This document shows positions 17,818 through 26,312 of a stretch of 64,000 nt of DNA, piece after piece. The position numbers and the translations under genes are program-made. The stretch spans positions 62,001 to 126,000 of the forward strand of contig CAWJEW010000003.1 in the NCBI GenBank assembly GCA_963842065.1. The letters are read 5' to 3'. Every line of letters starts with the position of its first letter. The stretch's first letter is position 1. Under the pieces are notes generated by a model. The model did no database searches, was not told the DNA's origin, and saw only the letters and a list, made by a program, of their open reading frames with translations. Source of the stretch: CAITWD01 sp963842065. GTDB lineage: Bacteria > Actinomycetota > Thermoleophilia > Miltoncostaeales > Miltoncostaeaceae.

Positions 17818-18153
17818 TCAGTATGCGCCTCTGGGGTTGTTCTCGCGCGACGCGAGCCGGGCTCGCAGCAAACGAGCCTCGGGCACGTCGGCAGAGCGGA
17901 GCAGGTCCGCATGTTCGGCAAGCTCTCGGGCCAAACCCGACCCCAGCCGACAGACGCCTTCCCGCGTCTCGACCACATCGCCTCGCTCGAGCTCCCTTGC
18001 TGCCAGCACTTCGAGGATGACCTTGTCGACAATCGGCCGTACCGGCTCCATCACGTCGGTTGCAAGCGACCCCCGGTAGCGCCTGTCAACGTGCATAAGC
18101 CCGGGGGCCGGGTCGACGCCGACGGCGAGCCCCGACGCCAGAGCGCGGGTCAT
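17818..18153 (-). pseudogene. cas1: Orphan Cas1 C-terminal fragment
   Basis: About 111 residues matching the C-terminal helical core of Cas1, the CRISPR integrase: GVDPAPGLMHVDRRYRGSLA (catalytic His and conserved Asp-Pro-x-x-Gly) and TDVMEPVRPIVDKVILEVL. The N-terminal beta domain and the helical segment with the catalytic Glu are missing. No cas2, no other cas gene and no repeat array is visible nearby. Recognised by motif pattern only, so the family call is moderately certain. A non-CRISPR Cas1 homologue (casposase-like) fragment is possible. Confidence 0.65.
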
Positions 18154-18253
18154 TGTCCCTGACCGGGGGCTGGTTGTTTATGTCGCCAGGGATCGACCGA
18201 GCCGTGCTGACAAGCAACGGTGTCCCGCGAGGCCGCCTACCGTTTTTGAGAGG

Positions 18254-18646
18254 TCATCGGTCAACCACCGCGTCGGTGACGACCTCGATGCCGCCGAGCC
18301 GGTCCGCGAGTTCCTCGCCGAGCCCGTAGCGGGCGGCCAGCTCAGACGGGGCGGTGTAGCTGACCTTCGTCTGGTCGCCGTCCGCCCAGATCAGCACCCT
18401 GAGTGGGAGATCAAGCGCCGCAAGCGGCGCGGATTGCATGACGGGCGTGCCGGCGAGCGGGCTTCCGAAGATCACGAGCTTGGTGTCGCGCAACTCGAGC
18501 CCGGCCGCCTCGGCCTCTCCGCTGTGGTCGACAACGGCGAACTCCTTCATGCCGCGTGCCGCCACGATTGCGGACAGACGAGCGCGCGTTTCCTCGACGG
18601 ACCAGGGGCTGAGCTTCGTGATGAGGCCGTCGCGCACGGTGTTCAT
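18254..18646 (-). CDS. DUF302 domain protein
   Basis: 130 residues from ATG 18646 with a strong AAAGGAGG site. Typical DUF302 pattern: SVEETRARLSAIVAARGM, FAVVDHSGEAEAAG, LVIFGSPLAGTPVMQSAP, LDLPLRVLIW and VSYTAPSELAARY. The fold is a small alpha/beta domain of unknown function, often beside transporters or in stress-related operons. It begins 14 bp after the stop of the MFS gene on the same strand, so they are likely co-transcribed. Confidence 0.85.
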   Translation of the reverse strand: MNTVRDGLITKLSPWSVEETRARLSAIVAARGMKEFAVVDHSGEAEAAGLELRDTKLVIFGSPLAGTPVMQSAPLAALDLPLRVLIWADGDQTKVSYTAPSELAARYGLGEELADRLGGIEVVTDAVVDR

Positions 18647-18660
18647 GGCGTGACCTCCTT

Positions 18661-19880
18661 TCAGTCGGCGATTTCGGCGGCGGTGGCATTGGCTGTGCCG
18701 ATCTCGGCCGGCTCGCCGACGGGCGCCGATGCGACCTCCCCAGGGATCCCCCGCTCCATCCGCCGCAAGGCAATGATGAAGGCGGCCGCCATCACACCGG
18801 CCATAGCGAGGTAGACCACCCGTGTCGCGTCGGCGTAGTCATGTTGGACGGTACCCAACAATCGATAGGCGGCGGTACCGGGCGCGGGGCGCGACTCGGC
18901 GCCCGCGCCCGAGCTGAGGCTCGCGGCCACCCGCGCCGCCTCGGTTCGTGGGACGCCCGCCCGGGTGAGCGAGTCCAGGATGTTCGACCTGGTGGTATCG
19001 ATCAGCACCGTCCCGAGGACGGCGAGGCCGAGGCTCGCCGCAAAGTACCGCACGGTTTGGGTGACGCCGGTGACCTCGCCGTAGCTGCCCCGCGGAGCGC
19101 GGTTGACGGCATCGGTCGATACCGGCGTAAGTACGAGCCCGATCCCCGCGCCGGCCATGACGACCCAGGGCCATTGCGAGCCCAGGCCCTCGTGCAGATG
19201 GTTTGCCCAGAGGGCGAAGCCGGCCGCCGCCAGCCCCGAGCCGGCGATCGCCGCCGGGCGCGCCCCACGGCGGTCGAGGATGCGGCCGCCAATCTGGCTT
19301 GCGCCTGCGAAGCCGATGAAGACGACCAGAATGTAGAGCCCGGTCTGTCCCGCGTTGTACCCGAGCACGACCTGCGCGTACACCGAGGCGAAGAAGAACA
19401 GCGGCACGAAGCACGCGCAGACGAGAAACAGCACAACATTGTCGGCGGCAAAGCCGCCGTGTCCGAAGATCCGCACCTCGATGAGCGGATTCGGGACGCG
19501 CAGCTCGACCGCGACGAACGCTCCGATGAGCGCGAGACCTCCGAAGATACAGCCGAGGGTCGCAGCCGATGTCCATCCCCACGTGCTCGCTTCCTGGAAC
19601 CCGAGGACCGCAAGCCCCATACCTCCGCAGATCAGGATCGCGCCGCGCACGTCCATTGGGGTCGCGCGCCGCTCGTCGTGCGGTCGCGCCCAGAGCGTCA
19701 GTACGAGCGCGATCAGGGCGACCGGGATGTTGATCAGGAAGATCGCCCGCCATGTCCACGGCAGGAGGAAGCTGCCGGCGATCGGGCCGACCGAGGTCAG
19801 TGCGCCCGTGATCCCGAAAAAGACGGCGAGCGCTTGGCCGCGCTCGTGCGGGGCGAGCGAGTTGACGGGGCGACGATGGC
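18661..19880 (-). pseudogene. DHA2-type MFS efflux transporter, N-terminally truncated
   Basis: The frame reads back to about 19880 as HERGQALAVFFGITGAL, GPIAGSFLLPWTWRAIFLIN (hallmark of drug/proton antiporter helices 5-6), then about eight further membrane helices and a cytosolic tail. The first four helices and motif A are missing, and a frame change near 19875 separates the remainder. The first ATG in the surviving frame is at 19656. Family members export drugs by proton exchange. Truncation makes activity unlikely. Followed by DUF302. Confidence 0.7.
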
Positions 19881-20296
19881 CGCGAGGCTGCTGCTCGACG
19901 CCGTCAACCGGGAAAGGCCACCAGTGTCCGCGTGAACCTCGCGGGGCCGGCGATTTTCGAGCTGCCGATTGCGCCGACGCTCTTCACGGGTGACTGGACT
20001 GCCCCGGGGTCGCAAACCTCGGGATGATCATGAACTTGGCGGCGGCGTAGAGCGAAGCGTCGACGCAAACTGGGCCGGGTAGCCGAGGGCGTTCTACCGA
20101 TCGCGATGTTGATCCGGTCTGCTCGGGGTGCCTCGGTCCTCCGGACGCCGCGACGCCGAAGCCTCAATCGAAGGCGAGGGGCGGACGGGCAGCCGAAGGC
20201 CGCCCGTCTTGAGGAGGGATTAGAAGTCCGGCCAGACCGGCACTCGACCAGGTTCGGCGGCTGCACGTAGTTGATATTTTGCAGGGAGTTCTTGGA
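19881..20296. other. Gene-free stretch upstream of the truncated transporter
   Basis: No supported gene. Short Arg-rich frames only. Confidence 0.4.
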
Positions 20297-20800
20297 TCAT
20301 CGGACCCGCAGGTCTGAACCTGCTGGTCGGGCGGATGTTCCCACCCGACGGTCTGCGCTCTTGGATCGCGGCTCGAACCTGCGTCCAGCCAGAAAAGTCT
20401 GGGCCTCTCGGCCAGGCGGCTGCGCCCTGAGCGGTCCGAGCACCGGCATCAGATCTGGGTCGAACATCACGTCATTCACCACGATCCTGCCATCGGCGAG
20501 GCGGTAGTACGCGAGAGCTCGGGCCGTCGCGGTGCTCCCGTCCGGGAGCGTGACGGTGTAGTTGAACCGGGCGAACACGGCATCCCCGTCGGCCACTAGC
20601 TCCTCGTCGTCGAACCGCTGTTCGCCCAGTGCCGCACTCATCGCAGCGACCATTGCCTTCAGGCCGGCCAGATCGGCGCCTCCCATCGCAACGTTCACGT
20701 AGTTCGGCGCAAGCACTTCGTCTGCGACATCGAGATTGCCACCGGCGATGACCTCGTCCATGGACCGACGAACAACGGCCTTGTTTTCCTGCGCACCCAT
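20297..20800 (-). CDS. SnoaL-like protein (copy 2), C-terminus altered
   Basis: From ATG 20800 the first 128 residues parallel the gene at 11637 (NLDVADEVLAPNYVNVAMGG, FARFNYTVTLPDGS, AYYRLADGRIVVNDVMFDPD). After LGPLRAQPPG the frame runs on for about 40 Arg-rich residues to 20297, while the paralogue stops there, so the natural stop has probably been lost. The fold should be complete. Substrate unknown. Confidence 0.7.
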   Translation of the reverse strand: MGAQENKAVVRRSMDEVIAGGNLDVADEVLAPNYVNVAMGGADLAGLKAMVAAMSAALGEQRFDDEELVADGDAVFARFNYTVTLPDGSTATARALAYYRLADGRIVVNDVMFDPDLMPVLGPLRAQPPGREAQTFLAGRRFEPRSKSADRRVGTSARPAGSDLRVR

Positions 20801-21573
20801 ACCCAGCGTCCTTCCCGACCCGGCTGCTGCGAGCCCAGGTTGGCGAGTCAGCGTAGACGGCCCTCATGAAGCTGCATAGTCCGTTCGTTGACCATCCCTC
20901 GTGGCAGGGAACAGATCTTCGAGGGACATCGATCCCCGACGGCCCGCAGATCTGATCCCAGCCGTTGGTTGGCGGCTACTCCCGCAGGCGCCCGATCGCA
21001 CACGAAGCCGTATGTGTGTGAGCTATTCGCCCGGCTTTCTGGTCCGTGCATGCCCGCTCGTGCTGGACCGCGTGCTGCGACATCGCTGCGCTGGCGCCGA
21101 CAGGTGCGGTGCGGCGCCAGTGGCGTCCGCAGTGTCTGCGGAGCTCCCGATCGTGGCCTCCATGACTACCACGCCGCGGCTGCTGCCCGTACCTGTCGCA
21201 GATCCCGTTGGGCTTCGATGCGTGGGCAGCACCGATCGTGGCCGACATTCGAGCTCGGTGTTCCAGAGGGATCGTGCCGGGTGGGATCTGGTCCGCGATC
21301 AAGATCGCGGGCGTGACGCGTGCGTCGGCGGTTAGCGCCAATCAGCCGGAGGTGTCGTTGTCGGGGTGCTGATCGTTGGCTGGTTCGGGGGAATGGTGAC
21401 CTCGTTCGCGATCCACGGCGACGATGTCCGGCGCATGGGGCAGGCCGAGAACCCCAACGGGGACACGGTCCCGACGGTCGTCGGCGGGATCATCAGCTGC
21501 TCCCTGGTGACAGACATATCGCGACGGCTTGCTCAGCTTTCCAGCTGCGGCGATGTCCCCTGTTTCGGCGACC
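20801..21573. other. Region between SnoaL copy 2 and the HExxE gene
   Basis: The part 20885-20995 resembles the DNA upstream of SnoaL copy 1. A plus-strand frame at 21366 contains a hydrophobic stretch (MLIVGWFGGMVTSFAIHG) but turns into Arg-rich sequence and is unsupported. No gene is called. Confidence 0.35.
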
Positions 21574-22458
21574 TCAAGGTCCACCTCGACGGCGTGGTGT
21601 TCGCGGGTGGGCGCCGCCGCCTGCTGACACGACACCTTCGATCACGAGTTGCCACACTCGGGCCTGCGACGATGCCGCCGCCTGTTCGCTTCGCAGGCGC
21701 TCACGCGCCGCAACGAGGACTGGGCTGTCGGGTGGCACTCCGTACAGCCGCTCATCATTCGGTGCGGTCTTGTCGTCGACGAGGCGTCGAAGACCCACCG
21801 CACCACCCTGGAGCACGCCCAGGTCCGTGAACACGAGCCGGCCTGAATCGCGCTCCGCCTGCCACCAATGTGTGCTTATCGGGTCCCTCCAGGTCGCCGT
21901 GCCGCCGTCGGCAACGTCCCGCGGGCGTCGAACCGCTCCAGTGAAGCTATAGGTCGCGCCCGCCACCGGTGCCGGATCTTGGAAGTAGTCCGGCGTGACG
22001 AAGTCCGACACCAGGATCCCATTGACCGAGTATGCATTGGCGGAGCTCTGGACCGGGTCCGCCACCTCGACGAGGTATTCGACGACACCCTGGCCGGGTC
22101 GGAGCGAGCCGCCAGGGACAAGCCGGTTCCCATACGGGTCGGCCAGCATCTCCAGGGCCTCATGGCTCGCGCTGACCGACCAAATGTTCACCGCCTGCAC
22201 CAGCGACAGCGGCTGTCCGCGGTTATCGAGGTGCATTCCCAGCGCGTTCTGACCCGGCGCGTCATCGCGAAGCACGATCGGCCAATACCCCGTTGGAACC
22301 TGATCGAGGCGCGAGAACGGCTCGACCGTTGCCGACACGCCCCAGACAGGGCTGAAATCACGCACGATCTGACGTTGCACCGCGGCGGCGACGGCCATGA
22401 CCATCTCATCGGGCGCTCGGGAGGACTGGGACACCAACGCGATGTGAGCGGTAAGCAT
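21574..22458 (-). CDS. Conserved hypothetical with HExxE-like motif, last gene of the operon
   Basis: 294 residues. Well-formed globular sequence: MLTAHIALVSQSSRAP, PTGYWPIVLRDDAPGQNALG, then WSVSASHEALEMLADPYGNR. SHEALEML has the His-Glu-x-x-Glu spacing of some metallopeptidase-like sites. Further blocks are VEYLVEVADPVQS, NGILVSDFVTPDYF and ATYSFTGAVRRPRD. I do not recognise a named family. The start overlaps the stop of the HopA1-LanC gene in TGATG, so it is translationally coupled to it. The Arg-rich last 15 residues may be beyond the original stop. Confidence 0.7.
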   Translation of the reverse strand: MLTAHIALVSQSSRAPDEMVMAVAAAVQRQIVRDFSPVWGVSATVEPFSRLDQVPTGYWPIVLRDDAPGQNALGMHLDNRGQPLSLVQAVNIWSVSASHEALEMLADPYGNRLVPGGSLRPGQGVVEYLVEVADPVQSSANAYSVNGILVSDFVTPDYFQDPAPVAGATYSFTGAVRRPRDVADGGTATWRDPISTHWWQAERDSGRLVFTDLGVLQGGAVGLRRLVDDKTAPNDERLYGVPPDSPVLVAARERLRSEQAAASSQARVWQLVIEGVVSAGGGAHPRTPRRRGGP

Positions 22459-24603
22459 CAGGCGATCTCCTTCATGGTTTCCGCGGCTCGCGACCGCATG
22501 AATGCCTGGGGCGCCCCGAACCCGAGCGGGGAGAAGGTGCTGTGGTCATGCAGCCGCAGGTATCCGAGCCCGATGCCCGCAAGGCCGAGCATGAGCCCCG
22601 GTGGTTCGCCCAGCATGCCGCACGCCCAGCGGCCGCGCGCCTGGGTTGCCGACCATGCCCGCTCCCCGACCTGCTGGGCCAGATCCGTGTACATGTCGGA
22701 TGACGCCGAGCACCGGGCGGCGAGCTCGACGAGCGCGTCGGCAGCCCCAAAGAGTCCATGGCAGAGCGAGAGGTCATGGTGTTGCGCATCGAGATGCTCG
22801 TGAAGCTCAATGCACAGACGCCCAGCGGGTCCCCGCACCTCGCCGTCGTCCAACGCGCAAACAATTCCCGCCAGACCATGACACCATGACAATCCTGGCT
22901 CGGTGCTTCGGGCGATGATGGTCGGACGCAATTGCGCTACGCAGTCAATCGAGCGAACGGGAGCCCGTCGCCCGAGCAGCCGCCGCGAGTGCCGCGACGA
23001 GTCCTGCGCATCCGTGCGCGAACCCGACAGTCTCGAGATCTGCCCCGTGCATCGCCTCACCGGCGAGCGGGAGGGCAATCTCATTCGCGCGCTCGAGGCA
23101 CCTGGGCTCACCGGTCACGTCCGCGAGCGCAAGCAGTCCGAGCAGCATGCCCGCACGCCCGTCCATCACATCGACTCCGAGGGGCGCGCGAAGCCCGTCG
23201 ACGAGCTCGAGGCTGCGATCGACGAGGTTCGGAATCTCGTGCAGCGCCCCGATATAGGCCGAGACGAATGCGATCCCCGTGAGGCCACCGAACAGACCGT
23301 CCCGCTCCTCGGCCGGCAGCTCCGCGCGCCGCGCCAGCGCGTGCCGGACTGCGCCAACTGCAGTGCGACGCACAGGGACGTTGCCGGTGCGACGTGCGAG
23401 CTCCGCGAGGAACAGCGCGATGCCTGCCGTTCCGTCGTAGAGGCCCGCGCCCACCTCGGCGATCGGTATCTGAACTGGGAGGTCGGGTCGTTGGTTCGGC
23501 CTCGGGCCGAGTCACGTACAGGCGTCGCCACTCCAGATCGCCTCGTCACAGAGTCGGTGGCCGATGCGGTCGGCAACTTCGAGGAGGCCGGGTTGGCGGC
23601 GCCTTCCCGACGTGCGAAGTCGCTTGAAGGTCGGCAACTCCGGATCCGCGTCGGCAGACGCGTTCGGCGCGAGGTGCGGTCGATCAAGATCCAAACCGGC
23701 CGCATTGAACACGCGCCGGATGGTGGCCAGCCGCCCGTCTGAGGTGTCCTCGCCGCGCTCGAACGCCGCGACGATGGCTTCGGCGACGAGCAGCGAGCGC
23801 ATCGCGCCGAAGCTCAGGCCATCATCGACGTGCTGCCCGTACCCCAGGCCCGGCGCCAGGGCCTTGGTAAATGCCGGCGTTGGCGGCTCCAGCACATCGG
23901 CGCTGTCGGCGTACACCGCCCGGACGACGTTCAGCACCGACTCCCGATCGGTGCGCTCGACCTGGAGCATGCCCGCATCCGCGCGACCGAACGCTTCGGG
24001 GTCAGCGATGATCTTGAGCAAGAACGGGACGTTGGCCTCGTTGAGGCGCGCCGTAAGCCCGCGGACGAGCGGGACGGCGCCTGCGGGGCGGAGATTCCAG
24101 TAGTAGCGATCGTACGGTCCCACCGTGCCGCGCGGTGGTGCCTCCCCGCGCGCGCAGTAGAATCCCGGGGATGACCCTGGAAGATCGACCGGTACGCGGA
24201 GCCGTACGGTCGCGCCGTCGGCTACGATCTCCTCCGGGCGCGCCCAGACCCGGAGGGACGCGCGTTCAACGACGACGAACTCCCCGTCGCGGCCGACGAT
24301 CGTCCAGTCGGGTTGCCACAGGGCCGTGCCACAGTTTGCGTGACGCAACTGTATTGGGAGCTCAGACAGCCATGGCCGTGGCGGGGGCGGCATGGGCTCG
24401 AGGCGTCGTCCCCCGGTGAGGTAGTACCGCGTGTAGACCCACCGCTCGAGGTGGTTGATCATCTGCGCCCTGGCTGGCCCGGCGGTGCCATGGGCGTGCG
24501 GCGCGACCGGCAACGACACGTGCCGGTGGTACCACTGAAACGAGGTCGGCGAGGTGACGCGCACGCCGTCCATCAGGTCTCGGAGTCGATCGAGCGCAGC
24601 CAT
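22458..24603 (-). pseudogene. HopA1-LanC fusion: lanthipeptide-type lyase/cyclase, with nonsense codon and frameshift
   Basis: Starts at ATG 24603 inside the stop of the kinase gene (TGATG). Residues 1-345 or so are a HopA1-like domain (FYCARGEAPPRGTVGPYDRYYWNLRP, written in parts: GPYDRYYWNLRPAGAVPLVR; then FLLKIIADPEAFGRADAG). This domain acts as phospho-Ser/Thr lyase in class V lanthipeptide and thioamitide pathways. The frame continues into a LanC-type cyclase: AGLYDGTAGIALFLAEL, FAHGCAGL, SWCHGLAGI and LSLCHGLFG, supplying the zinc Cys, Cys-His ligands. TGA at 23512-23514 replaces an expected Trp (ACT-stop-LGP), and a small indel near 22950 shifts the frame. Repaired, it would be about 710 residues. 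Family calls are from motifs. Confidence 0.7.
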
Positions 24604-25649
24604 CACCACGCCGCCTCCCAATCGTCGGGACCGGACGGAAGCAATACGGCGTCCGCCGCTCGCGGTCGTTCGAGGCAGTCCATCCCGACGCGCGCGATCA
24701 GCAGTGCAGGACGACCGAGCTGGGTCGAGTCGATCGCGATCTCGTTCGCGAATTGCAGCAGCCGCGCGCCGACGAGGCGCATCGTGTGCTCCCGCATTCG
24801 GGCGTCCGACCGTCCGTGGGAGCCCACGGGGGCCTCCCAGGCGGTCCACAGGGCGGCCACTGCGGCGCGCGCCTGTTCGACAACGAGGTCCGCTGCGAGC
24901 GTCAACTCCGACACCGAATCGCCCGCATTCGCAGCGCGGGCGAGCCCGTCGCGAACCGTGCACGCGATCGCGGCAGCAACGTCCCAGCACGGGTCGCCCC
25001 AACCGGCGGACTCCCAATCAATCACGCGCAGCGTCGCAACTCCGGGTGCAGCCGACACCATGACGTTCTCCCACCGAATGTCACCGTGGATCGTCGTTGA
25101 CGGGCGCCAGCCAGCCGCGGCAGTGTCGAGACCCGCGCATGCCGCCGATGACCGCTGCACCAGCTTGGTGAGCGCAATCTGCGCGTGCGTCCAATATCCC
25201 AGCTCGGAGGGCACCGGCCGGTGGAACCGAAGCACCGCCGGCACGTCGGCGGTGTACGGCGGACGCGCGGTCAGCCCGTGCAACTCGGCCAGCCGCTCAC
25301 CGAGGCAACGCGCGACGTTGTCGCTGAGATGCCCGACCCGACCGACGTGCTGGGAGAGCGTCTCTCCGGCCAGGAGTTCGAGTACGAGAAGCTCACGTTG
25401 GGCGTCCCATGCGAGGACCGTCGGGGCAAGTCCTGGGATTCTGGGTCCAAGCCATTCGAGGACATCTCGCTCCTGCAGAATGAGATGCCCGCGCGTCGGT
25501 GCCGCCGGCATCTTCACCGCCGCGGACGCGGCACCGCTGACGAGGTACACGCGGTGCCGCGGCGACACGTCACGAACGACGAGTCCGGCTGCGACGTCGC
25601 CAGGATCGATCACGTCGAGGCGGCACAAGTGGTCAATGAGGGCAAACAC
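24603..25649 (-). CDS. APH-like phosphotransferase (lanthipeptide-kinase type)
   Basis: 348 residues of aminoglycoside-phosphotransferase/protein-kinase-like fold. Visible: nucleotide-binding beta strands (HRVYLVSGAASAAVKMP, Lys for ATP), catalytic loop TTIHGDIRWENVMV, and metal motif RVIDWESAGWGDPCWD. In class V lanthipeptide and thioamitide clusters such kinases phosphorylate Ser/Thr of the precursor before the HopA1-like protein eliminates phosphate. That role is inferred here from adjacency. GTG 25649 is the first start, but AGGAGG lies only 1 nt before it, so translation may begin a few codons later. The stop overlaps the next start. Confidence 0.75.
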   Translation of the reverse strand: MFALIDHLCRLDVIDPGDVAAGLVVRDVSPRHRVYLVSGAASAAVKMPAAPTRGHLILQERDVLEWLGPRIPGLAPTVLAWDAQRELLVLELLAGETLSQHVGRVGHLSDNVARCLGERLAELHGLTARPPYTADVPAVLRFHRPVPSELGYWTHAQIALTKLVQRSSAACAGLDTAAAGWRPSTTIHGDIRWENVMVSAAPGVATLRVIDWESAGWGDPCWDVAAAIACTVRDGLARAANAGDSVSELTLAADLVVEQARAAVAALWTAWEAPVGSHGRSDARMREHTMRLVGARLLQFANEIAIDSTQLGRPALLIARVGMDCLERPRAADAVLLPSGPDDWEAAW

Positions 25650-25656
25650 CTCCTAG

Positions 25657-26312
25657 TCAGCAGGGATCATTCGGACTCGAACGGTGCGGCCAGCCCTGGC
25701 CCCAGTTGCCGTAGCTCTGCTCGGGCCATGCAGGGCTCGATTGCGCAGGCCCCATCATGTCCTCGAGCAGTGCCGCCGAGACGAACCCGGTGGCGGCGTG
25801 CAGCTCCTTCGCGATGAAGTAGCGGCGCGGGACGACCGGGACTTGAGTGCCGCTCTGGGGAAGGGTTACCGAGGGGATCCGGTTGAGCCAGAGATCAACC
25901 AACTGGACGGTTGGCGTGATCGGCCCGGGGTGGTCAGGAGCCGGCGTCGGCGGTCCGCTATACGTAGTGTCCCAGTTAGTCAGCTCGTCGGGCGTCGCCG
26001 GTATGTGCTGAGCGATGCGCACTGCGTCGGCGCCAAGAAGTCGACGTAGACATCCATTCGGGCCGAGAGATAGATGCGCCAGACTTGCACCGAGCCATTC
26101 CCGGTAAGAGCGATGAGAGGATTTGGCGTGGGATTGAGCTGGGTCCCCGTCGACATCGCGAGCTGCGGATCGGCGAGGTAGCCGCGGAGGACGATCGCAT
26201 TCTGCAGGTAATAGGTTTGGTTCGAGCCCAGCATGACAGGAGGCTGTCCTGTCGCTGGGAGAGATGCGTTGAGGATGTAATTCAGGTCGATGTCGTCAAC
26301 TGGGTTGGGCAT
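25657..26312 (-). pseudogene. Unknown protein ending in Cys, possible substrate of the modification enzymes; frameshifted
   Basis: From ATG 26312 (GGAG upstream): PNPVDDIDLNYILNASLP, VMLGSNQTYYLQNAIVLRG, YLSARMDVYVDFL. After one apparent missing G near 26028 it continues as VRIAQHIPATPDELTNWD, RRYFIAKELHAATGFVSAAL and a Ser/Pro/Gly/Trp-rich tail finishing SSPNDPC. The only Cys of the restored reading is the C-terminal residue. No family recognised. It lies 7 bp before the kinase gene. A role as modified peptide or as structural partner is speculative. Confidence 0.5.

Noticed and set aside
17183..18250. CRISPR array near the Cas1 fragment
   Set aside because: Scanned both sides; only one short near-repeat (gggatcgacc) occurs twice, with no regular spacing.
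21366..21830. Plus-strand frame with hydrophobic start (LIVGWFGGMVTSFA)
   Set aside because: Only the first 50 residues look protein-like, and it overlaps the C-terminal part of the HExxE gene; not enough support.
23500..23525. TGA in the HopA1-LanC gene as selenocysteine or readthrough Trp
   Set aside because: No SECIS-like hairpin or sel gene is visible, and other genes in the window use TGA as a normal stop; nonsense mutation or sequencing error is simpler.
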